In this document: piece after piece, positions 1 through 6,560 of the stretch
Layout: the number at the start of each line of letters is the position of its first letter
Numbering within the stretch: the stretch's first letter is position 1
NCBI GenBank assembly: GCA_903923345.1
Contig: CAIXXI010000425.1
Coordinates: 1 to 9,920 of the forward strand
Source: an uncultured Burkholderiales bacterium
Lineage (GTDB): Bacteria > Pseudomonadota > Gammaproteobacteria > Burkholderiales > Burkholderiaceae_E
Direction: 5' to 3'
Length of the DNA: 9,920 nt
Program-made: the position numbers and the translations under genes
Notes under the pieces: generated by a model
Seen by the model: the letters and a program-made list of their open reading frames with translations, nothing else
Told to the model about the DNA's origin: nothing
The model's database searches: none

Positions 1-938
1 ATCGAATCCGCTGAAACGCCGATTGCATGGCAGCAGGCCGCAGCAGCCAGCGCGTTTCTCACATTGTGCGGGCCATCGATCGCAAGCCTTGCCTCGAGGC
101 TCTGAGCGCCGATCCGGATCTTGAACGACTGCGGCTGTGCATCGGGCGAGGCGTGAACCGCGCACTCGGGACTCAGACCGAAATCGATGACACGGCGCGC
201 GCCGGCCAGTTCGCGCCACAGCGCTGCATGCGGATCATCACCCGGATACACCGCGATGCCGTCTGGCGGCAGCGCAGCGAGTGCCGCGCCGTTTTCGCGG
301 GCGGTCGCCTCGACGGTGTGCATGAACTCCTGATGCTCGCGCTGCGCGTTGTTGACCAGGGCCACCGATGCCTGCGCGATCTGTGCCAGCCAGGCGATCT
401 CTCCCGGGCGGTTCATGCCGAGCTCGATCACCGCGGCTCGGTGATCGGCATTCAATTCGAAGACGGTGATCGGCACGCCAATGTCATTGTTCAGGTTGCC
501 TCGGGTGTACAGGCGCGCTGCCTCACCGAAATGGGCCGACAGGATCGAGGCAATCATTTCCTTGACCGTCGTCTTGCCGTTGCTGCCGGTCACCGCAATG
601 ACGGGCAGCTTGAATCGACGCCGCCAACCGGCGGCGATCTCACCGAGTGCACGACGCGTGTCTTCAACACAGAGTGCAGGGGCGCGGCAGGCGTCGGTCC
701 AGCGCTCGATGAGCAAGGCGGCGGCGCCTGCTTGAATGGCCTGCCCGACGAAGTCGTGCGCATCGTGGTGCTCGCCCCGAATGGCCACGAAGAGCTGACC
801 GGGACGAACCGCTCGGGTGTCGGTGCTCACGCCGGTGATGCGCAGAGCGGCATCACCCGGATCGGTGGCGATGAGCCGGCCCGATCCCAACCAGTCGAAG
901 GCCTGGCGCAGTTCAAACACGCTGCGCCCCCCTGACAT
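1..938 (-). CDS. murF: MurF, UDP-MurNAc-tripeptide:D-Ala-D-Ala ligase (partial, C-terminus off window)
   Basis: Cytoplasmic ATP-dependent ligase that adds D-Ala-D-Ala to UDP-MurNAc-tripeptide, the last cytoplasmic step of the pentapeptide precursor. I translated the minus strand from ATG at 938: 312 codons are visible and run open through base 3, against about 450-470 residues for the family, so roughly the last third is missing. Visible landmarks are the Mur ligase N-terminal substrate domain (residues 1-110), the ATP P-loop TGSNGKTT (117-124), GNLNNDIGVP (147-156), ELGMNRPGEI (172-181) and NNAQREHQEF (196-205), the last typical of gamma/betaproteobacterial MurF. The start overlaps the murE stop by 26 nt, which suggests translational coupling. 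No strong Shine-Dalgarno precedes this ATG, and a GTG seven codons in (920) is an alternative. The family call is secure; the exact start is less so. Confidence 0.95.
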   Translation of the reverse strand, partial: MSGGRSVFELRQAFDWLGSGRLIATDPGDAALRITGVSTDTRAVRPGQLFVAIRGEHHDAHDFVGQAIQAGAAALLIERWTDACRAPALCVEDTRRALGEIAAGWRRRFKLPVIAVTGSNGKTTVKEMIASILSAHFGEAARLYTRGNLNNDIGVPITVFELNADHRAAVIELGMNRPGEIAWLAQIAQASVALVNNAQREHQEFMHTVEATARENGAALAALPPDGIAVYPGDDPHAALWRELAGARRVIDFGLSPECAVHASPDAQPQSFKIRIGAQSLEARLAIDGPHNVRNALAAAACCHAIGVSADS

Positions 939-2451
939 GGCTGCGCCGGGCCAGCGCCTGCTGTGCACAGACCCGGTCATCGAAGGAATGCCTGACGCCT
1001 GCGATCTCCTGATAGGCCTCGTGGCCCTTGCCGGCGATCAGCACGACGTCAGCGTCTTGCGCATCGCACAGCGCCCGATCGATCGCCTGCGCGCGATCGG
1101 CCAGCCGCAGCGCCAGGGTCGAGCCCAGGCCCAGCGCGATCGCGTCGAGAATCCGCTCGGGCGACTCACTGCGCGGGTTGTCGCTGGTCAGCACGATCTG
1201 GTCGGCATCGCGCGCGGCCACCTGCCCCATCAGTTCGCGCTTGCCCGGGTCGCGGTCACCGCCTGCACCGAAGACACACCACAGCCGGCCGCCGCGCGAT
1301 GTGGCGATCGGGCGCAGGGCGGCCAGGGCATTGGCGAGAGCGTCTGGCGTGTGGGCGTAATCGACCACCACCAGCGGCGCGCTCGACGCATCGGGCGCCG
1401 TAACCGGTTGCAGGCGGCCGGGCACAGGGGACAGGCCCTGCAGGTGCGCGACGACCTGCTCCAGCCCATGGCCCAGCGCCAGCCAGGTGCAGGCCACTGC
1501 CAGCAGGTTGGCGACATTGAAGCGGCCGATGAGCTGGGACTCGACTCGGGCTGTGCCCCAGTCGCCATCGAGTTCGATCAGCATCCCCTGCGCGCCATGC
1601 CGCACGCTGACCGCGACCAGCTCGCGATCGACGCGAGCCGCGCCGCGGACGACCGGCTGGCCCTCGGCGATGCGATAGCCGATGCTCGACAGACCAGGAG
1701 ACATCGCCGCGAGCATGGTCGCGCTCCAGGGATCGTCCAGGTTCACGACCGCGCACTGCAGACCCGGCCAGGCAAACAGCCGGGACTTGGCCTGTGCATA
1801 GGCCTGCATCGTGCCGTGATAGTCCAGGTGGTCGCGGGTCAGATTGGTGTGAACGGCCACCGTGATCCGGGTGCCATCGATGCGATGCTGATCCAGCCCG
1901 ATCGAGGATGCCTCGATCGCGACCGCCTCGATGCCCTGCTGCTCGAAATCGGCAAAGAAGGCTTGCAGCGCCAGTGCGTCCGGCGTGGTCAGGCCGAAAT
2001 CCGACAGGCCGCCGGGCACGCCCGAACCCAGGGTTCCGATGACCGAACTCGGCGTGCCCATACCGCTCAGGCCCTGCGCAATCCACTGTGTGCAGCTGGT
2101 CTTGCCATTGGTGCCGGTGACTGCAATCACCTTGAGGCGAGCGGTCGGACAGCCATGGAAGGCATCCGCAATCGGACCGCACCACTGCTTGAGGTCGGCG
2201 ATTGCGCGATAAGGAATCGAGACGGCGCCAAGCTCATGCGTGCCACCCTGCTCAAGCACAAGCGCGGCTGCGCCACCGGCAATCGCCTGATCGATGAAGC
2301 GGCGCCCATCCGATCGTTCGCCCGGATAGGCAAAAAACGCATCACCCGGCCTGACGGCACGGCTGTCGGCGACCAGCGCTGCCTCAGGCGGCAGCACCGA
2401 CCGGAGCCAGTCGGCGACATCCTGGACCGTGCGCGACAGGACTGCGCTCAC
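913..2451 (-). CDS. murE: MurE, UDP-MurNAc-L-Ala-D-Glu:meso-diaminopimelate ligase
   Basis: Cytoplasmic ligase adding the third residue of the peptidoglycan stem peptide. The 512-residue length is normal. The N-terminal UDP-binding domain covers about 1-105, the central ATPase domain begins with TGTNGKTS (112-119), and the ligase domain is C-terminal. AKSRLF (221-226) carries the lysine (K222) expected to be carbamylated. DNPR (424-427) is the signature of enzymes that select meso-diaminopimelate rather than lysine, so the wall should be Gram-negative type. The start is GTG, whose first base follows the ftsI ATG-Met codon and which shares four bases (GTGA) with the ftsI stop. A good Shine-Dalgarno, GGGAGAG, lies just upstream inside ftsI. 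The overlaps on both sides (ftsI, murF) argue for coupled translation in one operon. No frameshift or missing motif is seen. Confidence 0.97.
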   Translation of the reverse strand: MSAVLSRTVQDVADWLRSVLPPEAALVADSRAVRPGDAFFAYPGERSDGRRFIDQAIAGGAAALVLEQGGTHELGAVSIPYRAIADLKQWCGPIADAFHGCPTARLKVIAVTGTNGKTSCTQWIAQGLSGMGTPSSVIGTLGSGVPGGLSDFGLTTPDALALQAFFADFEQQGIEAVAIEASSIGLDQHRIDGTRITVAVHTNLTRDHLDYHGTMQAYAQAKSRLFAWPGLQCAVVNLDDPWSATMLAAMSPGLSSIGYRIAEGQPVVRGAARVDRELVAVSVRHGAQGMLIELDGDWGTARVESQLIGRFNVANLLAVACTWLALGHGLEQVVAHLQGLSPVPGRLQPVTAPDASSAPLVVVDYAHTPDALANALAALRPIATSRGGRLWCVFGAGGDRDPGKRELMGQVAARDADQIVLTSDNPRSESPERILDAIALGLGSTLALRLADRAQAIDRALCDAQDADVVLIAGKGHEAYQEIAGVRHSFDDRVCAQQALARRSHVRGAQRV

Positions 2452-4178
2452 ATGCTCTCCCGAACCGGATCGACCGGATGGATGAGGGTGGCAAACGGCG
2501 CATCGGGCGGCACGCGCAGCGCGCGCAGGGTGTCACCGGTGATCCGGGCGAACACCGGTGCGGCGACTTGCCCGCCGTAGTGCTGTCCGGCCGAGGGTTC
2601 ATCCACCATCACGGCGACAATCACCCGAGGCTTCGAGACCGGAGCGAAGCCGACAAAGGAAGCGATGTAGCGGTTGGCGTAGGCGCCGTTTTCCAGCTTG
2701 TGCGCGGTGCCAGTCTTGCCGGCCACGCGATAGCCGGGGATCTGCGCCAAGGGCGCGGTGCCCTGCGGCCCTGCGGCCATCTCGAGCATCTTGCGCACGG
2801 CCTGCGCGGTCTCGGGTTTGAAGACCGGCACGCCAGCCACGGGCTCGTCCAGACGCAACATGGTGAGCGGCATGAGATCGCCGTCGCGAGCAAAGACCGA
2901 GTATGCGCGCGCGATCTGGATCAGGGAGACCGAGATGCCGTGGCCGTAGGACATGGTCGCCTGCTCGATCGGCTTCCAGGTCTTGTACGGCTTGACCCGC
3001 CCCGCCACTGCACCCGGAAAGCCGAGTTGCGGCGGCTGACCAAAGCCCACCGCGGTCAGGCCTTCCCACATGCGCTGCGGCGGCAGCTTCAGGGCCATCT
3101 TGACCGTGCCCACGTTCGAGGACTTCTGCAGGACCTGCTCGACCGTCAGCGGGCCGTAGGTATGGGCATCGCCGATGGTCGCGGTGCCGATGGTCAGCTT
3201 TCCGGGCGCCGTGTCGATGATCGAGGAGGGCTTGACCTTGCCGTTTTCCAGCGCCATGGCAACCGAAAACGGCTTCATCGTCGAGCCCGGCTCGTAGATG
3301 TCAGTGATGGCGCGATTGCGCAATTGCACGCCGGTCAGCGCCAGCCGGTTGTTGGGATCGTAGGTCGGCCAGTTTGAAAGGGCCAGCACCTCTCCCGTGC
3401 GCACATCGATGACCACGACCGCTCCCGCCTTGGCCCGGTGCTCACGCACCGCATCGCGCAAGGCGTTGTGGGCCAGAAACTGGATCCGCGAATCGATGGA
3501 CAGGGCGAGATCGGCGCCGTCCTGCGGCTCACGGCCCGAGCCGATCTGCTCGATGATCCGCCCGAGGTTGTCCTTGATGACGCGCCGGCTGCCGGGCTTG
3601 CCTGCGAGTCGCTGCTGCTGCGACAACTCGAAGCCTTCCTGTCCGGCGTCCTCCACATTGGTGAAGCCGACCACATGCGCCACCGTCTCGCCCTCGGGAT
3701 AGTGGCGCTTGTATTCGTTGCGCTGATGGATCCCGGGGATTTTCAGGGCCGCCACCTTGGCCGCCACATCGGAATCAACCTGGCGCTTCAGATAGACGTA
3801 GTTCTTGTCCTCGCCCAGCTTGCGCTCGAGCTCGCGCCGATCCATGCCCAGCAATTTGGCCAGGCGGGCCTTCTGCTCGGGCGTCGCATTGACATCGTCG
3901 GGATCAGCCCAGACGGCCTTGGCGGGCAAGCTGCTGGCCAGCATCGCACCGGTTCGATCGACGATCTTGCCGCGAATCGCCGGGATCTCGAGGTTGCGTT
4001 CGTAGCGTGAGGCGCCTTGCTTCTGGAGGAAATCATTGCTCCAGGCCTGCAGCCAGAACGCGCGCATGGCCAGGGCCATGAAACAGCCCGCCATCAGCCC
4101 CAGGAGCAGGCGCGACCGCCAGGCCGGCAGCTTGGTGGTCAGCAGGGCATTGCGGGTGAGCTTGACTGGACGCGGCAT
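2448..4178 (-). CDS. ftsI: FtsI (PBP3), septal peptidoglycan D,D-transpeptidase
   Basis: Class B penicillin-binding protein that cross-links septal peptidoglycan in the periplasm, working with FtsW and FtsQLB. I chose ATG at 4178 (576 residues), one base after the ftsL stop (TGACATG). A longer reading from ATG 4223 adds 15 residues but would overlap ftsL by 44 nt. Counting from 4178: a short basic cytoplasmic N-terminus, one membrane segment at about 24-43, the PBP dimerisation domain beginning near GKIVDRTG (70-77), then the transpeptidase domain. This domain has the three catalytic motifs SxxK (STMK, 299-302), SxN (SSN, 353-355) and KTGT (488-491). Length and motifs fit an active enzyme. 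The stop overlaps the murE GTG start by four bases. Neither candidate start has a strong Shine-Dalgarno, so coupling to ftsL translation is likely. Confidence 0.96.
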   Translation of the reverse strand: MPRPVKLTRNALLTTKLPAWRSRLLLGLMAGCFMALAMRAFWLQAWSNDFLQKQGASRYERNLEIPAIRGKIVDRTGAMLASSLPAKAVWADPDDVNATPEQKARLAKLLGMDRRELERKLGEDKNYVYLKRQVDSDVAAKVAALKIPGIHQRNEYKRHYPEGETVAHVVGFTNVEDAGQEGFELSQQQRLAGKPGSRRVIKDNLGRIIEQIGSGREPQDGADLALSIDSRIQFLAHNALRDAVREHRAKAGAVVVIDVRTGEVLALSNWPTYDPNNRLALTGVQLRNRAITDIYEPGSTMKPFSVAMALENGKVKPSSIIDTAPGKLTIGTATIGDAHTYGPLTVEQVLQKSSNVGTVKMALKLPPQRMWEGLTAVGFGQPPQLGFPGAVAGRVKPYKTWKPIEQATMSYGHGISVSLIQIARAYSVFARDGDLMPLTMLRLDEPVAGVPVFKPETAQAVRKMLEMAAGPQGTAPLAQIPGYRVAGKTGTAHKLENGAYANRYIASFVGFAPVSKPRVIVAVMVDEPSAGQHYGGQVAAPVFARITGDTLRALRVPPDAPFATLIHPVDPVRESM

Positions 4179-4179
4179 G

Positions 4180-4476
4180 TCAGCGAGCCACTGGCTTTGA
4201 CCCCGCCGCGGACGGCGTGGCATTGATGTACAGGGTGCGATCCGGGGTGACCGGTTGCATCTTCAGATCACGACGGGCTGCTGCATCGATCAGGGAGTGC
4301 TTGGCGAGACGGGTCTGCTCCAGCTGCAACTGTTTCCACTCGACCTCATGGCGACGCGCCGTCGACTGGGCGCGCTCCAGATCGATGAAGCCCTTGCGCG
4401 CCCGATGCTGCGAGGTCACCAGCAAAAGCGAGCAGGTCAGCAGGATGGTCATGAGCAGGACATTCAGTTTGGCCAC
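4180..4476 (-). CDS. ftsL: FtsL, divisome bitopic membrane protein
   Basis: Small scaffold protein of the FtsQLB complex, which activates FtsWI at the septum. The product is 98 residues, with a GTG start at 4476 preceded by AAAGGA at suitable spacing inside the rsmH 3' end. Residues 5-22 form one hydrophobic membrane segment after a minimal cytoplasmic tip. Residues about 30-70 are charged and heptad-like, matching the periplasmic coiled coil, and contain EWKQLQLEQTRLAKHS, which closely follows the family pattern (E/W..LQLEQ..A..S). The RDLKM segment near residue 70 matches the usual FtsL ending (A...LGM). The last 20 or so residues are a poorly conserved tail. The gap to rsmH is 3 nt and to ftsI 1 nt. 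The position between rsmH and ftsI supports the call as much as the sequence does. Confidence 0.92.
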   Translation of the reverse strand: MAKLNVLLMTILLTCSLLLVTSQHRARKGFIDLERAQSTARRHEVEWKQLQLEQTRLAKHSLIDAAARRDLKMQPVTPDRTLYINATPSAAGSKPVAR

Positions 4477-4479
4477 GGG

Positions 4480-5427
4480 TCAGATCCTTTGCGCGATACG
4501 CAGCACGGCCGACCTCGACCTCGGATTGGCGGCAACCTCCTGCGCATCCGGCAACACCCGTGCCACCGTGCGCAGACGAGGCGGCGTGTCATGCACCCGC
4601 GCCCCGGTGATCGGATCGCGCCGTGCCTGTTGACCCGACTCTCGCGACATGAACTGCTTGACCATCCGATCTTCGATCGAGTGAAAACCCATGACCACCA
4701 GGCGTGCGCCCGGACACAAGCGATCGACTACGCGATCGAGGACGAGCGCGAGCTCCTCAAGCTCTTGATTGACGAGAATCCGTAGAGCCTGAAAGGTGCG
4801 GGTGGCCGGGTCCTTGCCCACTTCCGGCTTCTTCTGCCGGCTGCGGACGACGCCCGCCACGAGAGCGGCAAGCTCTCCAGTGGTACGGAACGCCTCGGCG
4901 CCGAGTTCCCGGCAGCGAGCAGCAATCGCCTTTGCAATCGGAACAGCAAACCGTTCTTCCCCATAATTCTTCAGAGCCTCCGCAATGTCGGATTCCGACG
5001 CCTGTTGCAACCACTCTCGAGCCGACTGTCCATGCGCCGGATCCATGCGCATGTCGAGCGGCCCATCGCTTCTGAAACTGAAGCCCCTGGCTGGGTCATC
5101 GAGCTGAGGCGACGACACACCCAGATCCAGCAAGACACCGTCGACACACTTCAAATTCAGCGAATCGAGCACGTCACCGATGTCCGAAAACCGTCCCCAC
5201 ACCACCCCGAACCGGGGATCCGACCATCCCTGCGCCACCGCGACGGCCTGCGAATCGCGATCCATCGCGATCAGCCGCCCCGCCGGACCCAGCGCCGCGA
5301 GAATCGCCGCCGAATGCCCACCCCGGCCGAAAGTCCCGTCGACATAAACACCGTCGGGCCGGATGGCCAGCCCATCGATGCATGCCGTGAGCATCACCGG
5401 CCGGTGATCCCTGACGACGTCCGTCAC
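4480..5427 (-). CDS. rsmH: RsmH (MraW), 16S rRNA m4C1402 methyltransferase
   Basis: SAM-dependent enzyme that N4-methylates C1402 in the decoding centre of 16S rRNA. The 315-residue length is normal. Seen in order: the HRPVML start segment (8-13), the SAM-binding loop DGTFGRGGHS (30-39), AMDRD (55-59), LDLGVSSPQLD (100-110), YGEERF (155-160), TFQALRILVN (211-220), FHSIEDR (248-254) and the C-terminal NPRSRSAVLR (301-310). All are hallmarks of MraW proteins. The start is GTG at 5427, 14 nt after the mraZ stop, with a GGGGCGAGG purine-rich stretch just upstream. It is second in the mra operon, as in most bacteria. No anomaly is seen. Confidence 0.97.
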   Translation of the reverse strand: MTDVVRDHRPVMLTACIDGLAIRPDGVYVDGTFGRGGHSAAILAALGPAGRLIAMDRDSQAVAVAQGWSDPRFGVVWGRFSDIGDVLDSLNLKCVDGVLLDLGVSSPQLDDPARGFSFRSDGPLDMRMDPAHGQSAREWLQQASESDIAEALKNYGEERFAVPIAKAIAARCRELGAEAFRTTGELAALVAGVVRSRQKKPEVGKDPATRTFQALRILVNQELEELALVLDRVVDRLCPGARLVVMGFHSIEDRMVKQFMSRESGQQARRDPITGARVHDTPPRLRTVARVLPDAQEVAANPRSRSAVLRIAQRI

Positions 5428-5441
5428 GCCTCGCCCCAGCC

Positions 5442-5870
5442 CTAGATCGACAGGCCGGACAGCGCCTCGGGCAGACCCCCGGCGATCGCTTCGTCTTCCT
5501 TGGCCGCCAGACGGGCCGCATCCCAGAGTTCGAAATGCGCACCCATGCCCAACAGCACCACTTCCTTTTCCAGACCGACCGCCGAGCGCAGCTCGGGCGC
5601 AATCAAGAGGCGCCCGGTTCCGTCGAGCTCGACATCGGTGGCATTGCCCAGAAAGAAGCGCTTCCAGCCGCTTGCACTGATCGGCAAGGCCGCAATGCGC
5701 TCACGCACCGACTCCCAGACCGGGCGCGGGTACAGGAGCAGACAGCCATCAGGGTGGCGGGTCAGCGTCAGCCGCCCCTCGCATTGCAAGACCAGCGCTT
5801 CGCGATGACGCGTGGGGACCGACATGCGGCCCTTCGCATCCAACGACAAAGCGGATCTCCCCTGAAACAT
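5442..5870 (-). CDS. mraZ: MraZ, transcriptional regulator of the dcw operon
   Basis: DNA-binding protein that represses its own dcw operon in studied gammaproteobacteria. The product is 142 residues and contains two tandem SpoVT/AbrB-like domains, each with the family DxxGR core: DAKGR (11-15) and DGTGR (83-87). The opening MFQGRSALSLDAKGRMSVP is typical. ATG at 5870 is supported by this conserved N-terminus; the upstream Shine-Dalgarno is weak (CAGG). It is the first gene of the operon and is preceded by four phased GTG boxes overlapping a promoter, so its regulatory target is visible in this window. Length is within the normal range of about 140-155. Confidence 0.96.
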   Translation of the reverse strand: MFQGRSALSLDAKGRMSVPTRHREALVLQCEGRLTLTRHPDGCLLLYPRPVWESVRERIAALPISASGWKRFFLGNATDVELDGTGRLLIAPELRSAVGLEKEVVLLGMGAHFELWDAARLAAKEDEAIAGGLPEALSGLSI

Positions 5871-5925
5871 GGCGTGCCTGTATCCGTCAATTCCGGTTTG
5901 GGATGTGCTTCAAATGGAGTGATTT

Positions 5926-5960
5926 CCCACAATCAACCACTTTTTTGCACCTTTTCCCAC
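5926..5960 (-). promoter_or_regulatory. MraZ operator: four GTG boxes at exact 10-bp spacing
   Basis: On the minus strand, boxes begin every 10 bp: GTGGG (5960-5956), GTGCA (5950-5946), GTGGT (5940-5936) and GTGGG (5930-5926), separated by AT-rich five-base spacers. Known MraZ operators are direct TGGG/GTGGG repeats with five-base spacers, one box per subunit face of a ring oligomer. The outer boxes here are perfect and the inner two degenerate. The first box overlaps the -10 hexamer and the rest fall in the leader, a placement that fits repression. Confidence 0.85.
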
Positions 5961-5987
5961 TGTACGGAAAAGCACAAGCCGGGTCAA
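5959..5987 (-). promoter_or_regulatory. Predicted sigma70-type promoter of the mra/dcw operon
   Basis: Minus-strand -35 TTGACC (5987-5982), a 17-base spacer and -10 TACAGT (5964-5959). Both hexamers match the consensus in five and four of six positions, with ideal spacing. The expected transcription start is near 5952, giving a leader of about 80 nt before mraZ. The final GT of the -10 is also the start of the first MraZ box, linking promoter and operator. Confidence 0.75.
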
Positions 5988-6040
5988 GGCGATGACCGCT
6001 TTTTTTCAATGGGGACAAGGACTTAGCAGTCAGGCTTGAG

Positions 6041-6097
6041 ACTGGATCTACATCCAGTGTCACAGTGTAGATTGTTAAGAATCAATGTCTTAACAAT
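6041..6097. repeat. Chain of three overlapping inverted repeats between rnpB and the mra promoter
   Basis: Three perfect inverted repeats are visible. A: ACTGGAT (6041-6047) / ATCCAGT (6052-6058), loop 4. B: ATCTACA (6046-6052) / TGTAGAT (6066-6072), loop 13. C: ATTGTTAAGA (6071-6080) / TCTTAACAAT (6088-6097), loop 7. B shares bases with both A and C, so A+C and B cannot form together. A short direct repeat CAGTGT (6055-6060, 6063-6068) lies in the B loop. Hairpin C is the strongest and sits about 15 nt after the rnpB 3' end, so it may help form or protect that end. It lacks a following U-run, so I do not call it an intrinsic terminator. The segment is clearly richer in A/T than the flanking genes. 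Confidence 0.7.
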
Positions 6098-6112
6098 TGA
6101 TATTCAAGTGAC

Positions 6113-6524
6113 AGGTGAGATGGAGCGGGTCTATAGGCCGGATTCTGTGAGCCGGTTTCCCGGCTGACGGTCATTCCTCTAGTCCCCGGGTTACCCCGGG
6201 GCTCAAGCCACCTACCCGCACGCTCGGAGGGGCGTCCTGTGCGGCGAACCGCGCGCGTGCCTATGCGGTGTTGCTCCGGGTGGGGTTTAGCGTGCCGTCC
6301 CTGTCACCAGGAACGCGGTGGGCTCTTACCCCACCTTTTCACCCTTGCCGCAGGCCGGTGACCCGGCCGTCTGGCGGTTTGTTTTCTGTGCCACTGTCCG
6401 TCGCCTTGGGTTCAACCTTTCGGAAGAACTTGCTGCGCCTGGCCGTTAACCAGCACCCTGCCCTCCGGAGTCCGGACCTTCCTCCCGGACATCTGCATGT
6501 CCCGGCGACCGTCCGACCCGCTCC
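6113..6524 (-). ncRNA. rnpB: RNase P RNA, bacterial type A
   Basis: Catalytic RNA that removes tRNA 5' leaders together with the RnpA protein. On the minus strand the ends form a perfect 10-bp P1 helix, GGAGCGGGTC (6524-6515) with GACCCGCTCC (6131-6122). Conserved core blocks are present: GAGGAAGGTCCGGA (CR-I, 6484-6471), an ACAGAAAACAAACCGCC-like block, GGTGAAAAGGTG, GGTAAGAGCCCACC, the tRNA-CCA-binding GGGTAGG (near 6217-6211), CTTGAGCC, and ACAGAATCCGGCCTA (CR-V, 6148-6134). The 3' end is placed near TCACCT (6118-6113) by analogy with the E. coli mature end; the 3' limit is uncertain by several bases. It lies between denD and mraZ. The P15-P17 region contains a GCGG-TTCG-CCGC hairpin (6252-6241). 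Confidence 0.96.
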
Positions 6525-6531
6525 AGAGCGC

Positions 6532-6560
6532 ATTCTAGCCCCGGGTTGCCGCCGGGTTGT
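6532..6560 (-). promoter_or_regulatory. Predicted rnpB promoter, -10 overlapping the denD stop codon
   Basis: Minus-strand -10 TAGAAT (6537-6532) lies seven bases before the predicted rnpB 5' end at 6524. The discriminator GCGCTCT is GC-rich, as in promoters under growth-rate or stringent control. At 17-base spacing the -35 position holds ACAACC (6560-6555), a weak match. A better-looking TTGAAG lies six bases further upstream, with a 23-base gap that is too long. The first three bases of the -10 hexamer are the denD TAG stop. Confidence 0.6.

Noticed and set aside
27..935. 302-codon plus-strand open frame
   Set aside because: Antisense to murF, whose P-loop and other motifs read cleanly on the minus strand.
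817..2580. 587-codon plus-strand open frame
   Set aside because: It is antisense to murE, which has all its family motifs. The product is rich in Arg, Gly, Ala and Asp with no recognisable domain, as expected for a shadow frame in high-GC DNA.
2478..4010. Long plus-strand open frames (299 and 190 codons) opposite ftsI
   Set aside because: Antisense to a complete FtsI with all three transpeptidase motifs; no domain or plausible composition.
4179..4223. Longer ftsI start at ATG 4223
   Set aside because: It would overlap ftsL by 44 nt and adds a 15-residue segment coded in the ftsL tail; ATG 4178 directly follows the ftsL stop. It cannot be excluded from sequence alone.
5982..6006. Terminator-like element on the plus strand (GGTCA stem followed by seven T)
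   Set aside because: The stem is only five base pairs and no plus-strand gene lies upstream. The same bases are better explained by the minus-strand mra promoter.
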